Counted from the first letter of the stretch, positions 41,786-53,313 are shown. The stretch is DNA of 64,000 bases from Camarhynchus parvulus (GCF_901933205.1 NC_044597.1:2034126-2098125), one strand, 5' to 3'. Notes: generated from the sequence alone by a model not told the origin. Numbers and translations are program-made.

Positions 41786-42109
41786 GGCTCAGGGTCACAG
41801 GTGCACCTGGCACAGAGGGCAGGGAAAAGCACAAAGTGAGGACACATGAGAAGCAGAGCTGAACCCAAACACCCTGCAGCCAAGGCACCTCCTGCCCCAC
41901 ATTGCAGTGCCCAGCACAAAGCCCAGGAACCACCTCAGCCATGTCCCAGCCTCTCTCTGTCTGCACAGCACCTTCTCTCCCCTGCCCTCTCCCAGCACAA
42001 GCAGCTCCCAGCCCTTGTCTCTTGTAGCTGCCTCTCAGCTGAGACCTCCGCCAGGCAAGAGCTGCTCTTGAAGCAGCAGGAGCAGGAGAAGAAGAGGTTT
42101 CCCACTCAC

Positions 42110-42179
42110 CTGATTCCTGAGGAGGAGAAGGAGGTGAGAGAAGTGGATTAGAGAGCAGAGACTTGGGCTGCCTTTTATA
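42110..42179 (-). promoter_or_regulatory. K12 TATA box and non-coding exon 1
   Basis: TATAAAAGG at 42171-42179 (minus), exon end 42110, donor GTGAGT. Confidence 0.9.
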
Positions 42180-43073
42180 GCAGTCCTGCCTTGCCTCAGG
42201 CCCAGAGGCACCATAGTGGAAGCCATAATTTTCTGACCAGCTCATGTCAAATGTGCACCATCCCAGTTAATGGTAGGGGCTGTATCCTGGTTTCCTGCAC
42301 TGCAGCCTCTATTTCCTGGCTTCTGGCCTGCGCGTTCCTATCTAAAGACTCCTTCTAGGGCCAGGAATGAGAGATCCAAGAACTTCCATGATATAAACAC
42401 ATCAGAGTAGTTAAAATGCACAGATCATGGTCTGGTGGCATTCCATGCAGGCTCATGACCCGAACCTGTGTCATTCCTGTGGGTTTCTTTGTGGCAAAGT
42501 GCTCAGGGCATCACTCTCATTCTTCCTGTATCCCTGCCCATCTCTCCCGCATCCCTTTGTGACATGCCATGAGTTTTCACGTGCAGCCTGTTTTCCTGGC
42601 CCATTTTGGGAATGGACAGGGGACAGAAGGTGTTCTTTGTGGTCTTGCTTCCCCTCTATTACCTCTGCCTTTGGTCAGCACTCCATGCCCACTTCTGCAG
42701 CTCATTCCTGCTCTTGCCCTGGGCTGGACTGTGAGCTGTGCTCGGTGGCCCTTGGCTGGATGGATGGTGCCCAGCAAGCTGCTCTGTCAATGCCCTTTCT
42801 CAGGCAGCACCACAAGAAAAACCAAACTAATGACAACATGACGCTTGATAGAAGGTAGTTTGCTAAAGCTAAAGGGAAAGATTATGCATGCACTGGTACA
42901 CCAGGAAAGAAAATAAACTTATGGCGTCCTTCCCTCGGGGAGTGATGGCTGGCAATTTCCCAGGAAGCAGAGCTTCCTCCTGTCTCATGGTTGCTCATGA
43001 TGGCATACTTTGTGCCTTAGGCTGCAGGAATGATCTCTGTGAGAAGAGTCCAGTAGCTCCAGCCAGCTGTGAC

Positions 43074-43080
43074 TGAGTCA
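43074..43080 (-). promoter_or_regulatory. AP-1/Maf-type motif upstream of K12
   Basis: TGAGTCA (plus) in ACTGAGTCAGCTCC, about 0.9 kb upstream of the K12 TATA box, same block as at 37942. Confidence 0.6.
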
Positions 43081-43164
43081 GCTCCAGCTGTGTCCAAAGG
43101 GGACTCAGCACTGCCCAGCACTGAGCACATTTGTCCCACTGCTGATGCCTCTGAGAAATCAGAT

Positions 43165-43400
43165 TTAATCAGAAATGGTTTGGGGCTGGAAGGCAACTTC
43201 AAGACCATTTGTTTCCACTCCTCCCCTCCTCAACAGTTGGGCACCCACTAAACCACTTGTGTATAAACCACCCACATGCTCCAAGTTGTGTCCAGACTGT
43301 TGTTGCACACTTGCAGGACTGAGGAATCTATACCCTTCCTGGGCAAGTTATTGCCATGCCTCAATGTTCTCACAGAGAGTGACATCTTTGCCAGCTCCAA
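43165..43400 (-). mobile_element. CR1 LINE fragment
   Basis: Duplicate of the CR1 at 38030-38262, independently diverged: AGAAATGGTTTGGGGCTGGA, then GGGCAAGTTATTGCCATGCC. Confidence 0.8.
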
Positions 43401-43538
43401 GGAAAATTTGCACAAATAAAATTTCACTGCGGGGATTGCATCGCTGTGCTTCCTCCACCCTTTTTCCAGTAAGCAAACTGGAATTTATGTCCCAGAACGG
43501 AGGAGAAATTAGAGGCTGAGGTTTGAATGCAATCCCAA

Positions 43539-43544
43539 TTTAAT
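43539..43544 (-). terminator. K13 poly(A) signal ATTAAA
   Basis: TTTAAT on plus, 297 nt after the stop; a variant of the AATAAA used by the other B genes. Confidence 0.78.
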
Positions 43545-43840
43545 TGAGTCAAAAGAAGAGAAGGAGAAGGCTCAAAGAGAGCACCAGAGGGAAGCCACTA
43601 TGGTGAAGTGGGGATGTCTGATGTTCTGGGTTCCTGAGGGACGGAGCCAAGAGGTGCCACTAGGCTGGCATTGAGTGATGGTGATGACAGGAAAGGAAGG
43701 GAAGAGAAAAAAAAGAGGAGAAGACGAAGGAGACAAAAGTCCAAAGCCTTAAAGGCAATGTTCCAAAATGCCATTTTCATTCCACCACCATGATCCGAGG
43801 TCTTGGAGCTCCTTGCTCGAGAACGTTGGTGCCAGCACCT

Positions 43841-44167
43841 CTAGCAGGGACGACAGCATCTGCTGCCATAGCAGTTGGTGATGCAGGAGATGTCAAAGCC
43901 CCCAGAGCTGATGGGCACTCCGCCACAGCTGAGGATGTTGCCAACAGCAGCAGAGGTGGAGGATCCCACGGCGGTGTTCTGTGGGAAGGAGCTGAGGATG
44001 GGGCCGGGCAGGGTCACCAGCACAGCAGGCGGCTCAATGACAACGTGGGAGCTCTGGCACTGCCTGACACAGCACTCATTGCAGCTGCTGGCCAGCGGGC
44101 AGGGGCCACAGGGCTGGCAGCAAGGCTCACAGGGCCGGCACTGCTGGCACTTCTCAGAGCAGGACAT
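43841..44167 (-). CDS. K13: type B/type A mosaic feather beta-keratin (108 aa)
   Basis: The arm is type B ([17 protein letters not shown]), as are promoter, exon 1 and the 369-bp intron (44189-44557), but after the core it reads [13 protein letters not shown], the type A motif, where K8, K11, K15 and K17 read [10 protein letters not shown]. The tail [11 protein letters not shown] lacks one residue of the B tail. This patchwork is what a short gene-conversion tract from a neighbouring type A gene would leave. 18 Cys, the extra one from SCGG. Start 21 nt inside exon 2 (5' end 44188). Confidence 0.95.
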   Translation of the reverse strand: MSCSEKCQQCRPCEPCCQPCGPCPLASSCNECCVRQCQSSHVVIEPPAVLVTLPGPILSSFPQNTAVGSSTSAAVGNILSCGGVPISSGGFDISCITNCYGSRCCRPC

Positions 44168-44557
44168 GTCTGGAGCCTGGCGCTGCACCTGGCACAGAGG
44201 GCAGGGAGGAAGCAGAGCACACGCACACCTCAGACACAGCCCGCAAGGCACCCCCAGCAGCACAAGGCCCCTGCTGCCTGCACAGCTCCAGCCTGGCCAG
44301 CCCCAACCTGGGCATCCTTTGCCCCAGCCCAGCTCGCTCCTTCCCAGCTCAGCCAGGCCCAGCTCTGCTCCTGCCTGACCTGGAGGAGGATCAGCCCCTC
44401 AGCCCAGCCTCAGCCTCTGGCCAGAACACATGGTCTGCCCTCTGCCCACACCAGCACCAGTGCAGAACAGCCCCAGAAGAACAAGGAGCAGCAACAAGGG
44501 CCAGAAAGCTCAATGCTGTCTTGGAGAGGGTGGAGGAGAAAGGGGCTTCCAACTCAC

Positions 44558-44624
44558 CTGGTTCCCAAGGAGCAGGAGGTGACAGAAGTGGTTGAGAGAG
44601 CCCCCAGCTGGGCTGCCTTTTATC
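44558..44624 (-). promoter_or_regulatory. K13 GATAAAAGG box and exon 1
   Basis: GATAAAAGG at 44616-44624 (minus), exon end 44558, donor GTGAGT. First promoter left of the array centre. Confidence 0.88.
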
Positions 44625-44759
44625 CTGGCCCCACAGTGCCTCAGGGCCCACAGTTTGTGCTGCGGAGGTGACGATATTCCTGCATGATCCCAAATGAATG
44701 GAAAGATCTCTGGGAATGGTATGGCATGAGTTGGATTTTCCATCTACCATGACTTTGCA

Positions 44760-46689
44760 TTTCCTGGCTTACCTCAGTCCCATTCCCTCATGGAGACTTC
44801 TTCTGAGTGCTGGTATGCGAGATTAAAATCTCCTGGGGGCCAGGATGTGTCAGGCTGTGCAATAGACATTAACTAAATGCAGATTAGCTCACAAGGATGT
44901 AGGTGATGCCAACATGGGGCACTCTTTTGGATTTTTTATGTTTCTGATGCCTGCATGGTCCCTCCCTTTCCCAGCCCTTCACTCTTTGGCTCATCACCCT
45001 AGGCCTCCCTTGACTACGATCCTTGTTCTTCTCTTAAAATCTCTTTGGATTCCTTCTGTGCCTGCACAGTCCCCGAGGGACCTGTTGCACTGCTGCCTGA
45101 ACCACAGTGTGTGCACATCCATGTGCTTTTGCACTTGTGTGAACACATCCCCAACTGCCACAGTCTTGCATTGTGAGTTTTCTCCATATAGGAGTGCACT
45201 TGTCTGCAACCATACTCCAGGGAATTCCATTTATGCATTGCTGCACTGTGAGTGGTGTCTAGAGACAACAATATCCTGGATTAGAACAAGGAAAGTAGAA
45301 GTGTTGGTCAGTGCTTCCTACTCCAAGTTTTGACTGCAGTCCAGAGCCTCAGGGGCCACCAAGTTGGTGCTGGAGCTGGGCTTGGGACACTGGGCTTCCC
45401 TGGAGGCTCTGGGAGTCCTGGGGATTAATGGCTACACATTAATGATTGGCAGTCCAATTTCAGAGCTTGCTCCTTTGTGTGCATTAGCAGGAGGTTTGGG
45501 GATTAGAGCAGGAGGAAGCTGAATGCCAGGATTTTGATTCCTTGAGTCTCTGCTTAAGGGAAGATGGGGTGAGCGCATTCAATCAAGGGAGCCTGGAGAC
45601 AACTCTCTTCATTGCTGGTACTCAGTACAGTGGGGTTTGGCCTCTATGGAACAGGGGTTTGAGCTTTCCATGGTCACATCTTCTTATTCAGAGCACCTGT
45701 CTTCCTGAAGGCACTGAAGAGCCATGCCTGGTTTCTGCTTCATGGAGAGAGTCAATTGGTCTCTGTATGGGATGGGGAAGGAAGGCCATTCCCAGCACCT
45801 ATATCTACTTCAAAAAGGGGTGAGAGTCTTGTGCCTAAAGAAACATCTTTAGTGTTGTCTGTAAAGGTGAGCCAGCCTTGTCTCAGGAATGTCTCAATCC
45901 CCAAATTGACAGATCTCCATCCATTCTCATGTCAAGCTGCAGAGAGATGCCTGGCTCAGTAGGTGCCCCACCATAGCTTTTGCTCTTTGGCAGCAATCAC
46001 CCAGAATTCCCTCCTTTTCCAAATCACCTCTGATTAAATATCTCCATTATGGAGGGAATTGGATTTGTTTGGCCTACCACTGCTATCTAGCGCTAGCTGT
46101 AAGAGTTAGTGCAGACTATATCAATCTCTGCTACTGCCTGGAAGGATGTAGTGTGGAAATTGGTGCTGGCTTTTTCCCCCAAGGAGCCAAGGTTCTTGAC
46201 TGTCCCAGTGCCACCCAGAACATCTATCCTACATCTCAGAGCAAGGCAATATCTGTACCCTGATCCCTTCAATTGCATCCATGCATTTTTTGTAAGGCCT
46301 TGGCCCCCACCTCACTCAGCACCACTCTGAGTGGTAGCATTGGCCTGGACAGGATGAGACTGTGTCCCATCCCAGTGGACAAGTCTAGGACATAAGGGCT
46401 GATGTGTATGCCTCAAACACGGAGAGCTGGATGTCCGTGGGGCCAGCCAAGGCTTGTGGGTGTGTTGGGTCTGTTCATGTTCCCCACAGCAGCCCTGGCA
46501 GGGCTGTGCTGGGCACTGGGTGTTACAAAGCTGCTGGTAACTCTTCAGTCCTTTGGCTCCCGCTGAGCACTGCTAAAACAGCACCAGCACTGTCTCTCCA
46601 ACATTCCCTTCCCCATCAGGAGCTGGGGGGTGGCAAGATCCTGGGAGTGGACAAAACTCAGCCACTTGACCCAAACTGAGTAAAAGGGA
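44760..46689. other. Centre of the inverted arrays, no gene
   Basis: 44760-45260 is a strongly decayed type B upstream module (TTGCACTGCTGCCTGA, GTGTGCACATCC, TGGCTCATCACCC). From 45300 to 46689 the sequence is unique within the window, with no recognised gene or repeat. Longest frames are under 140 codons. Confidence 0.6.
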
Positions 46690-46815
46690 TCTGGATGGAC
46701 AGAGCTTGGTGCAAGCTGGTTTAGTGGGTGGCATCAGTGCCCCTCTGTTGAGGGAAGGAGGACGAGAAACAAATGGGATTGAAGTTGCCTTCCAGCTGAA
46801 ACCATCTCTAATTAA
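46690..46815 (+). mobile_element. CR1 fragment cut by the duplication boundary
   Basis: Only the 3' part of the CR1 seen complete at 51715-51935 is present; its left end coincides with the start of the tandem unit. Confidence 0.8.
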
Positions 46816-46899
46816 ATCTGCTTTCACAGAGGCATCAGCAGTGGGACAAATGTGCTCAGTGCTGGGCAGTGCTGAGTCCCCTTTGGACACAGCTGGAGC

Positions 46900-46906
46900 T
46901 GACTCA
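46900..46906 (+). promoter_or_regulatory. AP-1/Maf-type motif upstream of K14
   Basis: TGACTCA in GAGCTGACTCAGTCACAGC, 0.9 kb upstream of the K14 TATA box. Confidence 0.6.
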
Positions 46907-47800
46907 GTCACAGCTGGCTGGAGCTACTGGACTCTTTTCACAGGGCCCATTCCTGCAGCCTTAGTTACAAAGTGTGCCATCATGAGCAACCATGAGACAG
47001 GAGGAAGCCCTGCTTCCTGGGAAATTGCCAGCCATCACTTCCTGAGGGAAGGAGGCCATACATTAATTTTCTTTCCCGATGTACTTGTGCATGCATAATC
47101 TTTCCCTCTACCTTTGGCAAACTACCTTCTCTCAAGATTCAAGTTGTTATCAGTTAGGTTTTATCTTGTCTTACTGCCTGAGAAAGGGCATTGATAGAGC
47201 AGCTTGCTGGGCACCATCCATCCAGCAAGGGCCACCAAGCACAGCTTGCAGTCCAGCCCAGGACAAGAGCAGGAATGAGCTGCAGAAGCAGGCATGGAGT
47301 GCTGACCAAAGGGAGAGGTAATAGAGGGGAAGCAAGACCACAAAGAACACCTTCTGTCCCCTATCCATTCCCAAAATGGGCCAGGAAAACAGGCTGCATG
47401 TGAAAACTCATGGCATGTCACAAAGGGATGCGGGAGAGATGGGCAGGGATACAGGAAGAATGAGAGTGATGCCCTGAGCGCTTTGCCACAAAGAAACCCA
47501 CAGGAATGACACAGGTTCAGGTCATGAGCCTGCATGGAATGCCATCAGATCATGATCCAAGCATTCTGCCTACTCTGACGTGTTTATATCCTGGAAGTTC
47601 TTCGACCTCCCATTCCTGGCCCTAGAAGGAGTCTTTAGATAGGAACGCACAGGGCAGCTGCCAGGAAATAGAGGCTGCAGTGCAGGAAACCAGGACACAG
47701 CCCCTACCATTAGCAGGGATAGTTTGTATTTGACATGAGCTGGTCACAAAATTATGGCTTCCACAAAGGTGCCTCTGGGCCTGAGGCAAGGCAGGACTGC

Positions 47801-47870
47801 TATAAAAGGCAGCCCAAGTCTCTGCTCTCTCATCCACTTCTCTCACCTCCTTCTCCTCCTCAGGAATCAG
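47801..47870 (+). promoter_or_regulatory. K14 TATA box and non-coding exon 1
   Basis: TATAAAAGG at 47801-47809; exon end 47870; donor GTGAGT. Confidence 0.9.
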
Positions 47871-48194
47871 GTGAGTGGGAAGCCTCTTCTCCTCCTCCTG
47901 CTGCTGCTTCAAGAGCAGCTCTTGCCTGACTGGAGGTCTCAGCTGAGAGGGGCTACAAGAGCCCAGGGCTGGGAGCTGCTTGTGCTGGGAGAGGGCAGGG
48001 GAGAGAAGGTCTTGTGCAGACAGAGAGAGGCTGGGACTTGGCTGAGGTGGCTCCTGGGCTTTGTGCTGGGCACTGCAATGTGGGCCAGGAGGTGCCTTGG
48101 CTGCAGGGTGTTTGGTGGTAGCACTGCTTCTCATGTGTCCTCACTCTGTGCTTCTCCCTTCCCTCTGTGCCAGGTGCACCTGTGACCCTGAGCC

Positions 48195-48503
48195 ATGTCC
48201 TGCTGCAAGCCCTGTGACCCTTGCTGCCAGCCCTGTGGCCCCTGCCCGCTGGCCAGCAGCTGCAATGAGTGCTGTGTCAGGCAGTGCCAGAGCTCCCACG
48301 TTGTCATTGAGCCGCCTGCTGTGCTGGTGACCCTGCCCGGCCCCATCCTCAGCTCCTCCCCACAGAACACCGCCGTGGGATCCTCCACCTCTGCTGCTGT
48401 TGGCAACATCCTCAGCTGTGGCGGAGTGCCCATCAGCTCTGGGGGCTTTGACATCTCCTGCATCACCAACTGCTATGGCAGCAGTTGTTGTCGTCCCTGC
48501 TAA
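48195..48503 (+). CDS. K14: type A feather beta-keratin (102 aa)
   Basis: First gene of the plus array: CDPCC arm, [15 protein letters not shown] (Phe55 replaced by Ser, shared with K7 and K16), [19 protein letters not shown], 17 Cys. The Phe to Ser change falls in the conserved SSFPQN of the core end. Exon 2 starts at 48174 (TGTGCCAG), intron 47871-48173 of 303 bp. The intron reads TTTGGTGGTAGCACTGC, a variant shared with K9 but not with K16, another sign of patchwork exchange. Confidence 0.96.
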   Translation: MSCCKPCDPCCQPCGPCPLASSCNECCVRQCQSSHVVIEPPAVLVTLPGPILSSSPQNTAVGSSTSAAVGNILSCGGVPISSGGFDISCITNCYGSSCCRPC

Positions 48504-48789
48504 ATCTGCTGGTGACATCCTTGGGCAAGAACCTCCACAACATCAGAACGTGGAGCTGCACTGAAGATGGATCTTTGGAACAATGGATTTGTGCCCTTGA
48601 TTTACTGCTCTTTTCTTCCACTCTTTTCCCTTGCCTTCCCTTCCTATCTGCACCACCCAATGCCAGCCTAGTGGGACCTGTTTGCCTCCCTCCATCCCTC
48701 TGCAAGCCTGGCAAATGGACACCCCCACTGTGCCCCCATGCCTGCTCTTGTTGTCCTCTTTCAGCTACCTCCTTCTCTTCCTTAGACTC

Positions 48790-48795
48790 AATAAA
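48790..48795 (+). terminator. K14 poly(A) signal AATAAA
   Basis: GACTCAATAAAGTTG, 287 nt after the stop. Confidence 0.9.
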
Positions 48796-49169
48796 GTTGT
48801 TTTGCATCCAAAGCTGGCCCTCTGCTTTCTCCTTCCTTGTGTGGGAACTCTTCCACCCAGCTCAGGGGAAGAGGTGGAGGAAGCCAAGGGTGGACACTCT
48901 GTGGTGGCCTTTACTTTGTGCCTTTTCTATTGGAGCTCCCAAACACAGCCCTGGCTTCCCCTAAATAGTGATCATGAGCAGAAGACGATGTCATGGTGAC
49001 ATGGAATGGGAAACAGCAGTGCCTGCGGATATTCCACAATCTCCTTTCTTCAAACACCTCCCTCACATTAGTCTTCAGCTCAGCTCCTTAGTACACAGGC
49101 AGAGCTGAATGGTTACACAGGATCAAGTGAGCAGGAGGACGGAACCAAAACCAAAACTATCATCACTCC

Positions 49170-50474
49170 ATGTTAAAGGATGCCACTGATTTCTCTTCTG
49201 TATTTGGGAGAGGAAAAACTCCCCCATATTGCGGCCTCCACATCCCACACACCGTTAGCAGTTTCTCTCCACAATCCTCATTTTCACTGACAGCATCCAT
49301 TTCCCACAGTGCCTGGAATATGGGGCAAAGGCCTCTGTGGTCAGTGGACTCCCCCATCCCCACAGACACAACAGAAGCCTGTCACATCAGAGCTTCCACA
49401 TGAGGCAGGAGCAAGGACCCTGGGAAACAGCTGAGGGCCCCAAGGCTGCCTGGAGGTGGCATCCAAGGCACGGCCTGGCTTTGGGATTATCCTTGAGCGA
49501 TGTGGGTGCTGTGGCCCTGTCCAGGTTCCTGCAGAGAAGGAACTGGGGGCTGAGTGTGTGTCAGTGGCTGGCACTGCTGGGCAGGGAAGGCCCTACAGGC
49601 CGTGCAATGGCTGGGCTGAGAGCTCAGCTCAGGCCCAGCTGTGCACACACAGCCAGGGCACTGACACACTGCCAGCCTGGCCAGGAGTGCTCAGAGATGA
49701 GCCCAGAGCACAGAGCCCAGCACACGGGCACAGCCACACGGGTAGGGGGGCTGCACACAAGGGCCCTGCCCTGTGCACAACCATCCCCGTGCAGGCCAGA
49801 GGCTCTCAGGGGCTGTTTCCAGCAGGGCACAAGCACAGGCATGTGCAGACACTGGCACACACTGGGCCACAGCCGCACTGCCACGCACATGATTGTGGGG
49901 GAGCACATGGGGCAGAGGCCTGAGGAAGGGATGGCACTGAGGAGATGCTGGGGAGCTCCCAGTCAGAGCAGATTCTGGGAACACCAAGCAGGACAGAAGC
50001 TCAGGCAGCAGTGCTACAGGAGTCTCATGCACTGGGAAGGCTGAGGACGAAGGCAATGAGGTGTTACCTCAAAGGCAAGGCATGAAGGAGAGCCATTGGG
50101 TGATGAGCCAAAGACTGGAGGGCTGGGAGCAGATGAGGCACTTCCAGTCAGCAGGAACAGAAAATATCCAAAAGACGGCCTCAGGCTGGCATCACCTGCC
50201 TCCTTGTGATCCCTTCTGCACTTAGTTCATGTCTCTTACCCACACTGACACAGCCTTGCCCCCAGGGACCATGGAATCTCGCATACCAGCACTCAGAAGA
50301 AGTGTCCGTGAGGGAATGGGAATGAGGTAAGCCAGGAAATGCAAAGTCATGGTAGAGGGAAAATCCAACTCATGCCATACCATTCCCAGAGATCTTTCCA
50401 TTCATTTGGGATCATGCAGGAATATCGTCACCTCCGCAGCACAAACTGTGGGCCCTGAGGCACTGTGGGGCCAG
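49170..50474 (+). repeat. Type B upstream module (K15 copy)
   Basis: Full-length module between the K14 3' flank and the K15 promoter. Contains a 235-codon plus-strand open frame (49337-50044) whose central 180 codons are also open at 54600-55163 and, inverted, at 34.2 and 39.9 kb. No recognisable product. Confidence 0.85.
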
Positions 50475-50541
50475 GATAAAAGGCAGCCCAGCTGGGGGCT
50501 CTCTCAACCACTTCTGTCACCTCCTGCTCCTTGGGAACCAG
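50475..50541 (+). promoter_or_regulatory. K15 GATAAAAGG box and exon 1
   Basis: GATAAAAGG at 50475-50483; exon end GGGAACCAG at 50541; donor GTGAGT. Confidence 0.88.
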
Positions 50542-50931
50542 GTGAGTTGGAAGCCCCTTTCTCCTCCACCCTCTCCAAGACAGCATTGAGCTTTCTGGCC
50601 CTTGTTGCTGCTCCTTGTTCTTCTGGGGCTGTTCTGCACTGGTGCTGGTGTGGGCAGAGGGCAGAGCGTGTGTTCTGGCCAGAGGCTGAGGCTGGGCTGA
50701 GGGGCTGATTCTCCTCCAGGTCAGGCAGGAGCAGAGCTGGGCCTGGCTGAGCTGGGAAGGAGCGTGCTGGGCTGGGGCAAAGGATGCCCAGGTTGGGGCT
50801 GGCCAGGCTGGAGCTGTGCAGGCAGCAGGGGCCTCGTGCTGCTGGGGGTGCCTTGCAGGCTGTGTCTGAGGTGTGCGTGTGCTCTGCTTCCTCCCTGCCC
50901 TCTGTGCCAGGTGCAGCGCCAGGCTCCAGAC

Positions 50932-51261
50932 ATGTCCTGCTCTGAGAAGTGCCAGCAGTGCCGGCCCTGCGAGCCTTGCTGCCAGCCCTGTGGCCCCTGC
51001 CCGCTGGCCAGCAGCTGCAATGAGTGCTGTGTCAGGCAGTGCCAGAGCTCCCACGTTGTCATTGAGCCGCCTGCTGTGCTGGTGACCCTGCCCGGCCCCA
51101 TCCTCAGCTCCTTCCCACAGAACACCGCCGTGGGATCCTCCACCTCTGCTGCTGTTGGCAGCATCCTCAGCTCTGAGGGAGTGCCCATCAGCTCTGGGGG
51201 CTTTGACATCTCCTGCATCACCAACTGCTGTTGTGGCAGCAGATGCTGTCGTCCCTGCTAG
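50932..51261 (+). CDS. K15: type B feather beta-keratin (109 aa)
   Basis: As K8 except that the tail reads [13 protein letters not shown] in place of [13 protein letters not shown]: Tyr and Gly have both become Cys-type codons (TGT TGT), giving 19 Cys in 109 residues, the most of any gene here. Exon 2 starts at 50911 after TGTGCCAG; intron 50542-50910 (369 bp). The in-frame ATG at 50764 is intronic. The stop is followed by AGGTGCTGCGCC, as in K8. Confidence 0.95.
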   Translation: MSCSEKCQQCRPCEPCCQPCGPCPLASSCNECCVRQCQSSHVVIEPPAVLVTLPGPILSSFPQNTAVGSSTSAAVGSILSSEGVPISSGGFDISCITNCCCGSRCCRPC

Positions 51262-51561
51262 AGGTGCTGCGCCAACATCCTCAGGCAAGGAACTCCAAGA
51301 CCTCGGAACGTGATGATGGAATCAAGTCAGAACTTTACAGATTGGATTTAGAACTTCAGACGCCTGTTTTCTTCTTCTCTTTGTCTCATTTTTCTCTTCC
51401 CTTCCTTTCCTGTTAACAACACTCAATGCCAGCCAAGTGGGACCTGTTGGCCTCCTTTCCTCAGCAGGCCAGGCCACCAGACCTCTCTGCTGCATCTTAG
51501 TAATCTCAGTTGCTGCATTTGGGTGCACTATCTGAGCCTTCTTCTTCTCTTCATTTGATTC

Positions 51562-51567
51562 AATAAA
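51562..51567 (+). terminator. K15 poly(A) signal AATAAA
   Basis: TTCAATAAAGCTCTTTTGC, 301 nt after the stop. Confidence 0.9.
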
Positions 51568-51714
51568 GCTCTTTTGCATTCAAACCTCGGCCTCTGATTT
51601 CTCCTTCTTTTTCTGAAACTCTTCCATTTCCATCACTGGAAAAAGGGTGGAGGAAGTATAGTGTTGCAATCCCTGAAATGGAGTTTTATTTGTTCCTTTT
51701 TGTTTTGGAGGCGG

Positions 51715-51935
51715 CAAAGATGTTCCTCTCTGTGAGGATGGTGAGGCATTGAAATAAGTTTCCCAAATAGGTTTGTGATGCCTCAAGATTGGAAGAGTGC
51801 AAGACCTGGATGGACAGAGCTTGGTGCAAGCTGGTTTAGTGGGTGGCATCAGTGCCCCTCTGTTGAGGGAAGGAGGACGAGAAACAAATGGGATTGAAGT
51901 TGCCTTCCAGCTGAAACCATCTCTAATTAAATCTG
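51715..51935 (+). mobile_element. CR1 LINE fragment spanning units 1 and 2
   Basis: GTGAGGATGGTGAGGCATTG, TTGGTGCAAGCTGGTTTAGT, AACCATCTCTAATTAAATC. Reads across the unit boundary at 51808 without a break, so this is the intact junction. Confidence 0.85.
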
Positions 51936-52014
51936 CTTTCACAGAGGCATCAGCAGTGGGACAAATGTGCTCAGTGCTGGGCAGTGCTGAGTCCCCTTTG
52001 GACACAGCTGGAGC

Positions 52015-52021
52015 TGACTCA
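52015..52021 (+). promoter_or_regulatory. AP-1/Maf-type motif upstream of K16
   Basis: TGACTCA, 0.9 kb upstream of the K16 TATA box. The K18 counterpart at 57114-57120 is CGACTCA and has lost the motif. Confidence 0.6.
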
Positions 52022-52916
52022 GTCACAGCTGGCTGGAGCTACTGGACTCTTTTCACAGGGCCCATTCCTGCAGCCTTAGTTACAAAGTGTGCCATCATGA
52101 GCAACCATGAGACAGGAGGAAGCCCTGCTTCCTGGGAAATTGCCAGCCATCACTTCCTGAGGGAAGGAGGCCATACATTAATTTTCTTTCCCGATGTACT
52201 TGTGCATGCATAATCTTTCCCTCTACCTTTGGCAAACTACCTTCTCTCAAGATTCAAGTTGTTATCAGTTAGGTTTTATCTTGTCTTACTGCCTGAGAAA
52301 GGGCATTGATAGAGCAGCTTGCTGGGCACCATCCATCCAGCCAAGGGCCACCGAGCACAGCTTGCAGTCCAGCCCAGGACAAGAGCAGGAATGAGCTGCA
52401 GAAGTGGGCATGGAGTGCTGACCAAAGGGAGAGGTAATAGAGGGGAAGCAAGACCACAAAGAACACCTTCTGTCGCCTATCCATTCCCAAAATGGGCCAG
52501 GAAAACAGGCTGCATGCAAAAACTCATGGGATGTCACAAAGGGATGCGGGAGAGATGGGCAGGGATACAGGACGAATGAGAGTGATGCCCTGAGCGCTTT
52601 GCCACAAAGAAACCTACAGGAATGATACCGGTTCGGGTCATGTGCCTGCATGGAATGCCACCAGACCATGATCTGAGCATTCTGCCTACTCTGAAGTGTT
52701 TATATCCTGGAAGTTCTTCGACCTCCCATTCCTGACCTTAGAAGGAGTCTTTCGATAGGAATGCACAGGGCAGCTGCCAGGAAATAGAGGCTGCAGTGCA
52801 GGAAACCAGGACACAGCCCCTACCATTAGCAGGGATAGTTTGTATTTGACATGAGCTGGTCACAAAATTATGGCTTCCACAAAGGTGCCTCTGGGCCTGA
52901 GGCAAGGCAGGACTGC

Positions 52917-52986
52917 TATAAAAGGCAGCCCAAGTCTCTGCTCTCTCATCCACTTCTCTCACCTCCTTCTCCTCCTCAGGAATCAG
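52917..52986 (+). promoter_or_regulatory. K16 TATA box and non-coding exon 1
   Basis: TATAAAAGG at 52917-52925; exon end 52986; donor GTGAGT. Confidence 0.9.
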
Positions 52987-53313
52987 GTGAGTGGGAAGCC
53001 TCTTCTCCTCCTCCTCCTGCTGCTGCTTCAAGAGCAGCTCTTGCCTGACTGGAGGTCTCAGCTGAGAGGGGCTACAAGAGCCCAGGGCTGGGAGCTGCTT
53101 GTGCTGGGAGAGGGCAGGGGAGAGAAGGTCTTGTGCAGACAGAGAGAGGCTGGGACTTGGCTGAGGTGGCTGCTGGGCTTTGTGCTGGGCACTGCAATGT
53201 GGGCCAGGAGGTGCCTTGGCTGCAGGGTGTTTGGGTGCAGTGCTGCTTCTCACGTGTCCTCACTCTGTGCTTCTCCCTTCCCTCTGTGCCAGGTGCACCT
53301 GTGACCCTGAGCC

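Larger units (their letters stand above)
33876..44890 (-). repeat. Minus-strand A-B keratin array (K10-K13)
   Basis: Two tandem units of about 5.13 kb, each with one type A and one type B gene: A to A 36345 to 41477, B to B 38717 to 43841. Intergenic DNA, CR1 remnants and modules repeat with the same period. It is the inverted counterpart of 46690-59785. The left edge at about 33876 cuts the unit inside the type B upstream module, where it joins the K9 3' flank. Confidence 0.9.
46690..51807 (+). repeat. Plus-strand tandem unit 1 (K14, K15)
   Basis: About 5.12-kb unit with genes A and B. It begins abruptly inside a CR1 sequence at 46690 (CTGGATGGACAGAGC), and the same point in unit 2 lies at 51808. 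K14 to K16 starts are 5119 bp apart, as are K15 to K17. Long intergenic stretches look identical between units 1 and 2. Confidence 0.92.

Noticed and set aside
44994..45271. Possible small gene in the central unique region
   Set aside because: The overlapping frames lie in a decayed copy of the type B upstream module; none has start context, splice sites or a known family.
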